Origin: Chiridota heheva
Lineage: Eukaryota > Echinodermata > Holothuroidea > Apodida > Chiridotidae
Assembly (NCBI GenBank): GCA_020152595.1
Contig: JAIGNY010000589.1
Location: 1,146,001-1,210,000 of the forward strand
DNA: 64,000 nucleotides
Reading direction: 5' to 3'
Below the pieces are notes generated by a model that ran no database searches, was not told the DNA's origin, and saw nothing but the letters and a program-made list of their open reading frames with translations. Position 1 is the stretch's first letter. Every line of letters starts with the position of its first letter. Below are positions 42,501 to 46,817 of the stretch, in pieces. The position numbers were made by a program, and so were the translations under genes.

Positions 42501-45427
42501 CGGGATTATGAAAATAAGAGTACTTCAGGGAGCTTCACCCTCTGCTCCTCAAACGCCACCGCACCACTATCAAGACCATCCCCGCACCACTAGCAACTCT
42601 AGTGCTACGGCATATGGCCTTCAGCTTAACTTATAACAGAATGGTAACCAAATGTTGACAGCTCCATGCTTTCATACTGTACCACACCATTCACAATGTA
42701 AGGATCCTTTGTGAGTCTCTGTGCAATGAGCCCACACTGAGGATTTACCCAAACACACCTACTGCAGTCACCCTCAAAGTTGAAGGTTTTCTTTAAGAGC
42801 TATATTGCAGTAACTGTCAAATTTGTCATCTTGGAAGATGGAATTAACTATTTACACCTTAAGGTTCATAGGGACAAAAGCTACTACAGTATAATTGTAT
42901 CTTTTTTTCTTCTTTTTTTTTCTTTTTAGATGATCACATACATGTAGCTTGGTGTAATGAGTGTATGATTGTAGCAAGATTTCAAAAGGTGTTTGGAATA
43001 TTGGTCAGTCTCCAATTTCCTCCCTCATATAGTATTTTGATGAGACTTTTACAATCATTTAACATTGTATCTTTCCTGAGGTTTCACTTGTCATCTTAAT
43101 ACAATGTTGGTACTCCCCTATGTGGGTTTGTTCCCATGCTGCTTTTAATTCCCACTCAGCCCCCTCATTCCCACTCAGCCCCCCTCATTCCCACTCAGCC
43201 CCTCTCATTCCCACTCAGCCCCCATCATTCCCACTCAGCCCCCTCATTCCCACTCACCTCCCCTCATTCCCCTCAGCCCCCTCATTCCCACTCAGCCCCC
43301 TCATTCCCACTCAGCCCCCCATTCCCACTCAGCCCCTCTCATCCCCACTCAGCCCCCATCATTCCCACTCAGCCCCCTCATTCCCCTCACCTCCCCTCAT
43401 TCCCCTCAGCCCCCTCATTCCCACTCAGCCCCCTCATTCCCACTCATTCATTCCCACCAGCCCCCTCAGCCCCCTTCTTTCTTGATTTACACATGTTCAA
43501 CATCTTTCTTTGATTTTATAATTACAATAACTTGATTTTCATGTTTCAATTAGGGCACTCTTCCATATTTTGTCCAACTTTTTACTTGTGCCATTTTCAT
43601 TCCTACAGAACCCATCGCGGCAACAAACACAATTACCTCTTTCTACAGGTAAACCCGAGATATTTTATTAGTATAGAGTGGGGTGAGTACATATCTAGGC
43701 ATTAATGTAGGAAATTCCTTGCCCTTATTATCAAGCAAAGCCTTTAACTTAGTTCCTTATAAAGAATAATCTTAGGCATTAATCAGGGAAGTAAAGTGGT
43801 ACTTCCTCTAGTTAATCGTTTCATAATGAACAAACTACATGTACATAATGCATAACTACAGTATGTTACTGTATTTTCTTACTATGTTGTCATTTATAAT
43901 ATTTTGTCATGTACATGCAGTAAGCAGGATTTGTGGGTTGAAAAGGAAGCTTTTTTTTCATATTTATATCTTTTGTGTGGTAATGTTGGTGAAGTTTTGT
44001 ATTTTTTAGTGTGATTTTATAATTTAGACCCCCCCCCCCCCCTCCCCTATTTTTCACTAAGCAACATTCATTTGATGACAATGCCTCCCCCACCCCCACT
44101 TTCGGTGGGAAAATCCTGCCCATCATAATGTACATATTTATTTTTCCCTCCTCTCTTGGTTCGGGTGGTTTGATGTTTTAGGTTCTTTTCTGTGGACCTT
44201 TCAATATTAATGTCAAAGGACCTTAAATGAATTAACCAATCTATGATAAGACCTTAAATGAACTAACCAATCGATGATAAGACCTTAAATGAACTAACCA
44301 ATCGATGATAGACCTTAAATTAATTAACCAATCGATAGTAAAGTTTCAGATCAATAAAAGAATAACAAGTTTAAAATATTTTATGGCTCAATTGAAACTT
44401 CTATACTTACAACTCATAATAATTTATTATAACAATTGACTATAAATTAACTATATATCAGATGAACCTTATTTTCCTTTATTGATCATCTTGATCATAA
44501 CAAGGGAAAATATACGAAGGACAATGTTGAACAGTGGATGCAGCAATGCTTAAGTTTGCTAAAAGAGAAACTGGCTGGGATTATGTGTCAGAGGAGTAAG
44601 ATTTGATAGGTTGGCAAAGGAGATCCTTAATTAGTATCAAGAGGATGTTGCAGTTAATACAAGATTCAGAAGGAAACATTTTCAGCAAAATGATGGGATT
44701 ACCTTAGAGAACATAAAAAAGCTAAATCCATCCAAGCCATTAGGCTCATTGAGCCGGTGTTTATTCCCGGTTTCCATGGCGCAAGCGGATGAGAGTATAT
44801 GACTACCCCTGGATGGGACACCAGTGCATATCGCAGAGTAACTCCCCAGTGCTGGTACTCATTTTACAGCTTTACAGGACTGAAGCAAGTAAAGTGTCTT
44901 GCTCAAGGACACAATGCAGCGCTCACGACGGGAATTGAACTCTGTACCTCTCGAATACGAGAATGACTCCTTAACCACTGAGCCACTGCACCTCTTAGAG
45001 AACATAAAACTTCATAAAAGAACAATATACTGATAACAAGCATCCATGGCCATGAGTCCTAAGGGGACGGGGAATGTCTCTCCCCAAAACTTTCCGCAAA
45101 ATTACAAAAACATTTTTGAAAATGTTGTCCCTCACGATTGTAGAGGAAAAGTGTGGCCAAATGTTCCTCCCCCCCCCCCCTGCTATCTTTTGTGAAGGAG
45201 AATTAAGGCCATGGAAGCATCAAACTAACAAGATGTTAATGAGCTATGTTTTAAAAAGCATCACCAGCTAATCAAGCATCAGCCCTGAAGTGATGAATGC
45301 TTACCTGACTGATAATGTGAAATCCCCTGGGTTGCTTTGGCTTGGACGGCATAAAAAGCTTCCATCGTATCCTCTCTCTAGCAACAGTTGTTCAGCTTTC
45401 ATGCCCGATATACTTGGGTGAAACCAT
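381..45427 (-). CDS. PTPN11-like: SHP2/PTPN11-like tyrosine phosphatase, 12 exons (5' and 3' ends not in hand)
   Basis: Cytosolic SH2-domain protein tyrosine phosphatase. By family knowledge it binds phosphotyrosine adaptors through two SH2 domains and promotes receptor tyrosine kinase to Ras/MAPK signalling. Coding exons, in transcript order: 45427-45305, 37381-37187, 28940-28751, 24133-24017, 22557-22450, 21788-21692, 21077-21004, 14956-14753, 12595-12455, 6671-6481, 3610-3543, 532-381. Every junction is AG/GT and every phase joins, giving 1660 nt (about 553 codons). Seen motifs: two SH2 arginines ([16 protein letters not shown]), [19 protein letters not shown] (general-acid Asp), [10 protein letters not shown] (Cys nucleophile and Arg), QTEAQ (Q-loop). 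The N-SH2 residues matching SHP2 D61, A72 and E76, which hold the closed form, are kept. The SH2-SH2-PTP order also fits SHP1, but a single invertebrate homologue is the simpler reading. The first exon (a few codons ending in AG) and the C-terminal tail were not identified. Introns are large and repeat-packed. Confidence 0.96.
533..1085. other. Intron 12 part without recognised features
   Basis: AT-rich intron sequence. The only local structure is a short direct repeat of TGTATTGAATTCTTGTGCAT near 880-925. No coding or RNA gene seen. Confidence 0.6.
1090..2430. repeat. 47-bp minisatellite, about 28 copies
   Basis: The unit contains GCTGACCAGGAGATGACTGA then TAACCCTGGCATCGTGGGCA. Copies are 90 percent or more alike, with indels near 1240-1360. 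The unit has no stop on the minus strand in any frame and 47 is not a multiple of 3, so each minus frame cycles through all three phases and stays open (up to 410 codons). Those frames are repeat translations, not genes. Confidence 0.95.
2431..2800 (+). mobile_element. Possible LINE 3' tail (AAGCGCTTTG...ATTATTATT)
   Basis: Region 2735-2797 has GTAAAGCGCTTTGATTATGC and AAAAGCGCTATAC followed by an ATT run, the kind of 3' end found on CR1/L2-type retrotransposons. A similar segment occurs at 13205-13262 and related tails at 3093-3160 and 32700-32770. A 97-codon plus-strand frame (2392-2685) begins in the minisatellite and I do not recognise it. Confidence 0.4.
2812..3091 (-). mobile_element. 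tRNA-derived SINE, full copy
   Basis: Read on the minus strand from about 3090, the head has a tRNA-like A box (TGGTGTAGCAGTTATC) and B box (GGGTTCAAGCC) about 35 bp apart, then a body and a GTC-rich tail near 2812-2830. It lies next to the LINE 3' end at 3093. Part of the same body recurs at 48010-48095, which supports a dispersed family. Confidence 0.7.
3093..3525 (-). mobile_element. 3' end of CR1/L2-like non-LTR retrotransposon
   Basis: The minus strand encodes a typical C-terminal RT tail: [12 protein letters not shown], then [42 protein letters not shown] short 3' UTR follows with AGCGCTATATAAATT and an (ATT)n end. 5' truncated. The 3' UTR part is repeated in the opposite orientation at 32618-32770. 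Confidence 0.8.
3543..3610 (-). CDS. PTPN11-like: SHP2-like exon 12: catalytic P-loop
   Basis: 68 nt, phase 2 in and phase 1 out. With the split Ser codon it completes [10 protein letters not shown] and continues [15 protein letters not shown]. The catalytic Cys is in exon 11 and the phosphate-binding Arg is here. Acceptor TTTATTGCAG/T, donor CATG/GTAAGC. A LINE 3' fragment begins about 18 bp past the donor. Confidence 0.97.
3761..5371. mobile_element. Candidate TTAA-bounded non-autonomous element, about 1.6 kb
   Basis: The left end is TTAACCCTTAAACGTC. The right end, reverse complemented, is TTAACCTTTAAACGCC. TTAA duplications with CCY/RGG termini are the piggyBac signature. The interior is AT-rich without a transposase frame. 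The inverted ends are short, so this remains a candidate. Confidence 0.4.
4030..4165. repeat. ~31-bp tandem repeat, 4 copies
   Basis: Repeats of TTTTTGGTCCATTTTACACT with TGTTATTTACCA spacers. Degenerate. Confidence 0.75.
5545..6085. repeat. 52-bp minisatellite with internal palindromes, about 10 copies
   Basis: Each unit contains CACCAGTGCTTATAAGTATC then CGCTGGTGCTTGGAAG. CACCAG and CTGGTG within a unit can pair, and CTTATAAG is itself palindromic. Unit length is 51-52 bp. Confidence 0.92.
6086..6480. other. Intron 11 part, no gene
   Basis: Short AAT/ACT microsatellite near 6185-6225 and a (CA) tract near 6360. Nothing else recognised. Confidence 0.6.
6481..6671 (-). CDS. PTPN11-like: SHP2-like exon 11: WPD loop and start of P-loop
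   Basis: 191 nt, phase 0 in and phase 2 out. It reads [20 protein letters not shown], then [19 protein letters not shown], an acidic and basic stretch ([15 protein letters not shown]), and [14 protein letters not shown] carries the general-acid Asp. The stretch before GPIVVHC is about 12 residues longer than I recall for vertebrate SHP2. Acceptor TTTACAG/CCT, donor CAG/GTAAAG. No stop interrupts this exon, although it lies in a region with few open frames. Confidence 0.95.
6672..7242. other. Intron 10 part, no gene
   Basis: AT-rich intron with no repeat array or recognisable element. Confidence 0.6.
7243..10045 (-). mobile_element. Decayed RNase H-bearing non-LTR retrotransposon (I/Jockey-type), copy 1
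   Basis: Minus strand, broken by frameshifts. From 5' to 3': RT palm near 9710-9100 ([15 protein letters not shown], then [14 protein letters not shown], then YMDNFTIF where YxDD is expected), thumb near 9060-8640 ([32 protein letters not shown]), RNase H-like region near 8260-8080 ([14 protein letters not shown], where YTDGS is expected), and a terminal segment near 7710-7590 ([11 protein letters not shown]). The 3' end is near GTTTGTTTGATGAAGGTTTA. The catalytic changes (YMDN, TEGS) and frame breaks show it is dead. The 5' end is cut at the 17-bp minisatellite. It lies in intron 10 in the host gene's orientation. Confidence 0.88.
10046..11325. repeat. 17-bp minisatellite rich in CACGTG, about 75 copies
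   Basis: The unit is CCACCCTGTCCCACGTG. Many units hold the CACGTG E-box palindrome; others have CACATG, CGCATG or CGCGTG. Right-hand units drift towards CCGCATG and CCGCGTG. Because 17 is not a multiple of 3 and the unit lacks stops, frames of up to 487 codons stay open on both strands and are spurious. The array abuts the 5' edge of LINE copy 1, whose own sequence CCACCCTGCCA resembles the unit. Confidence 0.96.
11326..12454. other. Intron 10 part, no gene
   Basis: Contains a decayed GGACRGATGAAT-type tandem stretch at 11585-11640. Otherwise plain intron sequence leading to the exon 10 donor. Confidence 0.6.
12455..12595 (-). CDS. PTPN11-like: SHP2-like exon 10: PTP domain
   Basis: 141 nt, phase 0 to 0, 47 codons. 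It reads [20 protein letters not shown], then [20 protein letters not shown], and ends YHEDF. KCxxYWP is the conserved PTP strand. Acceptor TTTTTACAG/AAT, donor TTT/GTGAGT. Confidence 0.96.
12596..13194. other. Intron 9 part, no gene
   Basis: AT-rich, with no array or element recognised. Confidence 0.55.
13195..13264 (+). mobile_element. LINE-tail-like fragment
   Basis: GCAATGCGCTTTGATTATGT and GAAAAGTGCTATTTAAAAAT match the 2735-2797 segment. It directly adjoins the 3' end of LINE copy 2. Confidence 0.4.
13265..14125 (-). mobile_element. RNase H-type LINE, copy 2 (RNase H and 3' UTR)
   Basis: Minus strand from about 14100: [47 protein letters not shown], then [20 protein letters not shown]. 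This is an RNase HI fold. The Glu of SVEAKA is kept, but FSDS is changed to FSVS, removing one catalytic Asp. The protein part runs to about 13670, then the 3' UTR to a GTTTGTTTGG end at 13265. 5' truncated. Confidence 0.88.
14126..14752. other. C/T-rich intron 9 stretch
   Basis: 14200-14660 is strongly pyrimidine-rich on the plus strand (CCCACC, CACCTACC, CTCACC words) without clear periodicity. It may be a decayed retroelement end. No gene seen. Confidence 0.5.
14753..14956 (-). CDS. PTPN11-like: SHP2-like exon 9: PTP domain core
   Basis: 204 nt, phase 0 to 0, 68 codons. It starts [19 protein letters not shown] and continues [17 protein letters not shown], then [13 protein letters not shown]. 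The IATQGC...DFW...VMT block is standard PTP core. The part before YIATQ is about 30 residues, roughly twice what I recall for vertebrate SHP2, and may be a surface loop. Acceptor TTTACAG/C, donor AAG/GTGTGT. Confidence 0.96.
15000..15335. repeat. 18-bp ATGCATATTAATGCAATT array
   Basis: About 18 units of 18 bp, starting about 45 bp upstream of the exon 9 acceptor on the minus strand. The unit is near-palindromic, so frames such as MHINAI repeats open on both strands. These frames are repeat artefacts. Confidence 0.94.
15325..15968. repeat. 22-bp ACCAGTTATCATTATAATGC array, about 29 copies
   Basis: Directly follows the 18-bp array and shares the AATGCAT word. Units differ mainly by CAT/CAC and CAGTT/CAATT changes. 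Confidence 0.95.
16366..16718. mobile_element. Composite TTAA-flanked MITE, copy 1
   Basis: The left end is TTAACCCTTACTCTACC and the right end GGTAGAGTAAGGGTTAA, a near-perfect inverted repeat with TTAA at both ends. Inside are two related ~105-bp modules (16366-16478 and 16610-16718), both with GGTGCCCCATCTTTGACCCC, flanking a ~135-bp spacer with GCAGCATGGTCCCGGTGGGC. The same three-part structure recurs at 41810-42137. TTAA and CCC...GGG suggest piggyBac-type mobilisation. Confidence 0.78.
16719..18129. other. Intron 8 part, no gene
   Basis: Holds a cluster of TGTCACAAAATGTCAC words (17080-17215) forming an imprecise inverted and direct repeat, and a G run at 17268-17282. No gene recognised. 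Confidence 0.6.
18130..20835. repeat. 46-54-bp minisatellite, about 50 copies, 2.7 kb
   Basis: Unit core TGACCAGTGATTGAGCATAT then TTTGCTGTG, with a variable CTCTTTGTTTGTxTAC part. Units differ by small indels. From about 20460 rightwards a longer variant with GACTGGATGAAGAGCATATT takes over, giving a clear subfamily at the right end. Confidence 0.95.
20885..20990 (-). repeat. Two extra copies of the exon 8 3' edge and donor
   Basis: At 20887-20920 and 20939-20976 the minus strand repeats the end of exon 8 and its donor (TTAATGCAAACT.CAT..AT/GTAAGTA type) at ~53-bp spacing, followed by the real copy ending at 21004. The middle copy has changes that weaken its donor (ATAAGTA). Confidence 0.85.
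21004..21077 (-). CDS. PTPN11-like: SHP2-like exon 8: PTP domain
   Basis: 74 nt, phase 1 in and phase 0 out. With the split codon it reads [17 protein letters not shown], then YVNANYID, matching the conserved PTP segment FDHxRV...YxNANxI. Acceptor TTTCTGCAG/TT, donor GAT/GTAAGT. The last ~20 nt plus donor occur twice more just downstream (20885-20990). Confidence 0.95.
21190..21691 (-). repeat. Four extra copies of the exon 7 3' edge and donor, ~110-bp period
   Basis: Copies of GAACATCTTACCATGTGAGT lie near 21248, 21358, 21467 and 21577, before the real donor at 21691. Each carries about 40 nt of exon 7 (coding [12 protein letters not shown]) plus ~65 nt of intron. All four keep a consensus-like donor, CCAT/GTGAGT. 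Confidence 0.92.
21692..21788 (-). CDS. PTPN11-like: SHP2-like exon 7: start of PTP domain
   Basis: 97 nt, phase 0 in and phase 1 out. It reads [19 protein letters not shown], then [22 protein letters not shown] is the conserved PTP phosphotyrosine-loop lead. Acceptor TTCACAG/T, donor CCAT/GTGAGT. The exon is too short to stand out as an open frame and was found by protein similarity. Its last ~40 nt plus donor are repeated four more times downstream (21190-21691). Confidence 0.95.
21955..22335. repeat. ~50-bp AT-rich minisatellite, about 7 copies
   Basis: Unit AGAAAGGATAGTACATCACA then TAAGATATACATATTTATCA. It lies in intron 6, between the exon 6 donor and the exon 7 acceptor. Confidence 0.92.
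22450..22557 (-). CDS. PTPN11-like: SHP2-like exon 6: linker from C-SH2 to PTP domain
   Basis: 108 nt, phase 0 to 0, 36 codons. It reads [19 protein letters not shown], then a charged stretch with [10 protein letters not shown], and ends FEEEFE. Acceptor TTACAG/CCC, donor GAG/GTAAG. It starts the helical lead-in of the catalytic domain. Slightly shorter than I recall for the vertebrate exon. Confidence 0.95.
22795..22892. repeat. 17-bp ATAGCATGTAAACAATT repeat, about 5 copies
   Basis: Short array in intron 5 with small indels. Confidence 0.85.
23048..23829. mobile_element. Candidate hAT-like non-autonomous element
   Basis: The ends are TAGTGCTG and CAGCACTA, flanked by CTGAGAAA and CTGAGAGC (6 of 8 bases alike, as for an aged 8-bp target duplication). 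Near the left end is a perfect 22-bp palindrome centred on CGATTAATCG (23058-23079). An ~80-bp segment (GCATTTGCATATCATTATAA...) occurs inside (23233) and just outside (23836), so the flank similarity could instead come from local duplication. No transposase frame. Confidence 0.45.
24017..24133 (-). CDS. PTPN11-like: SHP2-like exon 5: second half of C-SH2
   Basis: 117 nt, phase 0 to 0. It reads [19 protein letters not shown], then [14 protein letters not shown], and ends HLKQ. Acceptor CCAACAG/GAC, donor CAG/GTGATT. The first 18 to 19 codons together with the acceptor are repeated about 17 times in the upstream intron (24134-26735). This is the only copy that continues into the rest of the SH2 fold. 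Confidence 0.97.
24134..26735 (-). repeat. 156-bp array made from the exon 5 5' edge and acceptor, about 17 copies
   Basis: Each unit (minus strand) has intron sequence, the acceptor TTCTGCCAACAG, then 18 to 19 codons of exon 5 reading [19 protein letters not shown], then TGA. The copied part ends where exon 5 would continue as EHY. Exon-like starts recur every ~156 bp from 24240 to 26269, then less regularly at 26385, 26545 and 26660. A few copies have GTTGTCAG instead of GTTGGCAG on the plus strand, or single changes. All lie upstream of the real exon in intron 4. Confidence 0.96.
26736..27049. other. Short intron 4 gap
   Basis: AT-rich sequence between the exon-derived array and LINE copy 3. 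Nothing recognised. Confidence 0.5.
27050..28335 (-). mobile_element. RNase H-type LINE, copy 3 (linker and RT part)
   Basis: Minus strand. A linker near 28290-28150 reads [19 protein letters not shown], then [18 protein letters not shown] near 27690-27120 reads [60 protein letters not shown] and [10 protein letters not shown]. All three RT catalytic-core Asp positions look intact, unlike copy 1. Frameshifts separate the linker from RT, and the element stops after YVDD, so RNase H is absent. Confidence 0.88.
28336..28750. other. Intron 4 end next to exon 4 donor
   Basis: Contains an interrupted G run at 28675-28697, a C run on the transcribed strand, about 55 bp from the exon 4 donor. No element recognised. 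Confidence 0.6.
28751..28940 (-). CDS. PTPN11-like: SHP2-like exon 4: first half of C-SH2
   Basis: 190 nt, phase 2 in and phase 0 out. It reads [19 protein letters not shown], then [19 protein letters not shown], and ends [10 protein letters not shown]. The second SH2 arginine (FLVR) is present. The acceptor is CCTCCCTGTAG/A and the donor CAG/GTAAGC. A long G run lies about 60 bp inside the following intron, and a 32-bp minisatellite starts about 35 bp beyond the acceptor. Confidence 0.97.
28975..30385. repeat. 32-bp minisatellite block 1, about 44 copies
   Basis: Unit GTGGTGTTGATATGGGGATC then CTGATATACAGA. A stretch from about 29325 is repeated almost perfectly 481 bp later (from 29806), that is, 15 units copied as one block. 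It starts about 35 bp from the exon 4 acceptor. Confidence 0.96.
30386..30761. other. Spacer between the two 32-bp blocks
   Basis: About 375 bp of unrelated intron sequence. No gene. Confidence 0.6.
30762..31885. repeat. 32-bp minisatellite block 2, about 35 copies
   Basis: Same family as block 1 but more diverged, with subfamilies: CCTGACATATAGTGTGGTGT to the left and GACATGGAGACCCTGACATA to the right. Confidence 0.95.
31886..32274. other. Intron 3 part, no gene
   Basis: Weak direct repeats around ATTAACATTATAATTGC... / TTAATTATGTTATAACTGCT. Nothing else. Confidence 0.5.
32275..32440. repeat. 17-bp GGAAATATGTGTACATA array, about 9 copies
   Basis: GTGTACATAGGAAATAT repeats with one insertion near 32400. 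Confidence 0.93.
32618..32770 (+). mobile_element. CR1/L2-like LINE 3' UTR fragment
   Basis: Reverse-complement match to 3100-3245: GCAGCTTGATCCATTGTATT ... GTAAAGCGCTTTTGCATG ... AGCGCTATATAAATTTATGT then ATTATTATTATT. Plus-strand orientation, 5' truncated to the UTR. Confidence 0.75.
32771..34675. other. Intron 3 stretch without gene
   Basis: Unique-looking AT-rich intron. Two loosely related segments start near 32927 and 33398 (CAGACCTGA ... GTCAGAC / GGCCAGAC). One inverted minisatellite unit sits at 33860-33899. No coding frame recognised. Confidence 0.55.
33860..33899. repeat. Single inverted unit of the 32-bp minisatellite
   Basis: TATGTCAGGGTCCCCATGTC then AACACCACTCTGTATGTCA is the reverse complement of one unit of the arrays at 28975-31885, about 2 kb away. 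Confidence 0.88.
34676..37186 (-). repeat. ~74-bp array made from the exon 3 3' edge and donor, 30 or more copies
   Basis: Each minus-strand unit contains CCCCCTCAATT.GGCAGACC then CTACAAATGAAAG/GTATGT, matching the last 33 nt of exon 3 (coding [11 protein letters not shown]) plus donor, followed by ~40 nt of intron. Left units (to ~36400) are regular at 74-78 bp, some with an ACAGTAC insertion that alters the donor. Right units (36400-37186) are looser and closer to the exon, with CTCAACTCAGCAGACC. The array ends at the real exon 3 donor. Confidence 0.95.
37187..37381 (-). CDS. PTPN11-like: SHP2-like exon 3: second half of N-SH2
   Basis: 195 nt. It reads [20 protein letters not shown], then [11 protein letters not shown], and ends [15 protein letters not shown]. 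The Asp and Glu matching SHP2 D61 and E76, which plug the active site in the inactive enzyme, are present. The acceptor is CATCAG/G and the donor AAAG/GTATGT. The last 33 nt plus donor are the seed of the large array at 34676-37186. An AT-rich array lies about 25 bp beyond the acceptor side. Confidence 0.97.
37405..37885. repeat. AT-rich TTAGTATAATTAGACTG array
   Basis: Repeats built from TTAGTATAATTAGACTG and TTAGTATAAATAGTATAA in changing order, starting about 25 bp upstream of the exon 3 acceptor, where the branch point should lie. Confidence 0.93.
37978..38322. mobile_element. Foldback MITE with TACTGTATTTTCTCTAATAA ends
   Basis: The left end TACTGTATTTTCTCTAATAA then ACGCCCCC pairs with the right end GGGGCGTTTATTAGAGAAAA then TACAG. 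Each end is doubled: the left carries a second inverted GGGGGGCGTTTATTAG and the right a second direct copy. About 345 bp, no coding. Confidence 0.85.
38323..38589. other. Short intron 2 gap
   Basis: Unique sequence, no feature recognised. Confidence 0.5.
38590..39480. repeat. 39-40-bp minisatellite, about 22 copies
   Basis: Unit ACTGAGACCTAAATGACACC then TAGCAAATTCCTCCTTTCA. Variants have TACCACC in place of TCCTCC. Confidence 0.95.
39545..40320. repeat. 34-bp minisatellite, about 22 copies
   Basis: Unit GCAGCATGTGTTAAATGGGT then GGGAAATTGCCACT. It degrades towards 40320. Confidence 0.95.
40461..40972. mobile_element. Foldback element with GGGAGATCTCCC termini
   Basis: The left end has TACAAACAGTCTGG then TTGGGAGATCTCCCAATTGG. 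The right end has three alternating copies of CTCCC/GGGAG and ends ATCCTGACTGTACAAAC. Ends are inverted and each is itself palindromic. The interior is ~400 bp of AT-rich sequence. Confidence 0.7.
41030..41600 (-). mobile_element. RNase H-type LINE, divergent copy 4 (3' end)
   Basis: Minus strand near 41470-41340 reads [35 protein letters not shown], the zinc-binding-like terminal segment after RNase H. The 3' end at 41030 (GGTTTGGTTTGTTGATGTTT) resembles that of copies 1, 2 and 6, but the body is clearly diverged, suggesting a sister family. Confidence 0.78.
41810..42137. mobile_element. Composite TTAA-flanked MITE, copy 2
   Basis: Starts TAACCCTTACTCTACCACGC and ends GGTAGAATAAGGATTAA. It has the same module-spacer-module order as 16366-16718, with the right module shortened. 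The spacer keeps AAAAATATATGCAGCATGGT and GCAGAACGAGCCCGACTCTG. Confidence 0.78.
42138..43139. other. Intron 2 part with a GC-rich hairpin
   Basis: Mostly AT-rich. A local GC-rich island at 42449-42500 contains GGTGCAGCGCTCGCTGCACC (42471-42490), a perfect 9-bp-arm inverted repeat. A plus-strand frame of 93 codons spans it but I do not recognise it. Confidence 0.6.
43141..43480. repeat. 19-bp CCCACTCAGCCCCCTCATT array, about 18 copies
   Basis: C-rich on the plus strand. The minus strand, which is the SHP2 sense strand, has repeated GGGGG and GGG runs suited to G-quadruplex formation. Confidence 0.95.
43481..44214. other. Intron 2 part with poly-C tract
   Basis: C run at 44028-44046. No gene or element recognised. 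Confidence 0.55.
44215..44340. repeat. ~31-bp tandem repeat, 4 copies
   Basis: GACCTTAAATGAACTAACCA then ATCGATGATAA. Confidence 0.9.
44722..45000 (-). mobile_element. tRNA-derived SINE, second family
   Basis: Minus strand from about 44998: GGTGCAGTGGCTCAGTGGTT (A box TGGCTCAGTGG) then AGAGTTCAATTCCCG (B box) about 45 bp on. The body has GGTGTCCCATCCAG and GCGCCATGGAAACCGGGAAT and ends in AGCTTTTT. No similarity to the SINE at 2812-3091 beyond the tRNA boxes. Confidence 0.8.
45305..45427 (-). CDS. PTPN11-like: SHP2-like exon 2: first half of N-SH2
   Basis: 123 nt, phase 2 in and phase 2 out. It starts [16 protein letters not shown] after a TTTTTCAG acceptor and contains [19 protein letters not shown], with the phosphotyrosine-binding arginine of the SH2 FLxR motif. 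The donor is CAG/GTAAGC. The first base completes an Arg codon whose other two bases come from the missing exon 1. Size and phase match vertebrate exon 2. Confidence 0.96.
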
Positions 45428-45544
45428 CTGAAAAACCACAAATAACAGTTTGCATCAGCATTCACATATGTTCTACATATATGAAAATGAAACAGGAATG
45501 CAGCTCAAATTCTTTCATTTTAGTTATTCAGAATATCTTTCCCA

Positions 45545-46455
45545 TATCAAAGCTTCTCAAATTGCATTCTACTCCTAAATCTGGTTCTCAAATTGCATTC
45601 TACTCCTGAATCTGGTTCTTGAATTGCATTCTACTCCTAAATCTGGTTCTCAAATTGCATTCTGAACTGTTGAATCTGGTTCTCTCAAATCTGCATGCAT
45701 TCTACTCCTGAATCTGGTTCTCTGCATTCTACTCCTGAATCTGGTTCTTAAATTGCATTCTACCTGAATCTGGTTATCTAAATCTGGTTCTCAAATTGCA
45801 TTCTACTCCTGCATTCTACTTCAAATCTGGTTCTCAAATTGCATTTCTGAATCTGGTTCTCAAATTGCATTCTACTCTTAAATCTGGTTCTCCTGAATCT
45901 GGTTCTCAAATTGCATTCTACATTCCTGAATCTGGTTCTCAAATCTGGTTCTCAAATTGCATTCTACTCTGAATCTGGTTCTTATATTGCATTCTACTCC
46001 TAAATCTGGTTCTCAAATCTTGCATTCTACTATTCTCTGAATCTGGTTCTCAAATTGCATTCTGAATCTGCATTCTAAATCTGGTTCTCAAATCTGGTTC
46101 TCAAATTGCATTTTACTCCTGAATCTGTTCTCAAATTGCATTTCTCCAGAATCTGGTTCTCAAATTGCATTCTACTGAATCTGGTTCTCAAATTGCATTC
46201 TACTCCTGAATCTGGTTCTCAAATTGCATTCTACTCCTGAATTCTGCTCTAAATCTGGTTCTCATGCATTCTACTCCTGAATCTCCTGAATCTGGTTCTC
46301 AAATTGCATTCTACTCCTGAATCTGGTTCTTAAATTGCATTCTACTCCTAAATCTGGTTCTCAAATTGCATTCTACTCCTGAATCTGGTTCTCAAATTGC
46401 ATTCTACTCCTAAATCTGGTTCTCAAATTGCATTCTACTCCTGAATCTGGTTTTA
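45545..46455. repeat. 31-bp minisatellite, about 28 copies, partly scrambled
   Basis: Unit AATTGCATTCTACTCCTGAA then TCTGGTTCTCA. Many units are partial or fused (for example AATCTGGTTCTCAAATCTGG), unusual for a head-to-tail array. Confidence 0.93.
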
Positions 46456-46812
46456 CGTTGTAGTAATATCCAACTCAAGCAAGAGTAGTTGTACTGAAAA
46501 ACTTAATGGGAGAAGTTTGTTAGTTGAAATGAGCAGAAATTAAGTTAATAATAATTTATTTGGCATTTCTGAGGGGAAAAAATACAGCGATCTTAAAAAA
46601 ATTGCTGTTCCTGATAAAAAAATATAAAAAACACTGTCCTTGAAAGAGTGAAAATTTTGACCCCTGCCTTCATGCATAACATGTTAAGACATATTGACTG
46701 TACTCTGACTGCACATAATCAGATTTACTAGATGTCCCTTATCCAGTCGATAAAAAGTACAAAATACCCTAGGGTAAAAGAATTTGACAGAACTGACACC
46801 AAGGTTATGCTT
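46456..46812. other. Probable intron 1, no gene
   Basis: AT-rich, nothing recognised. Confidence 0.5.
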
Positions 46813-46817
46813 GCTAA

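Noticed and set aside
42355-42636. 93-codon plus-strand frame around the GGTGCAGCG hairpin
   Set aside because: No recognisable domain; the GC-rich part looks like a repeat fragment.
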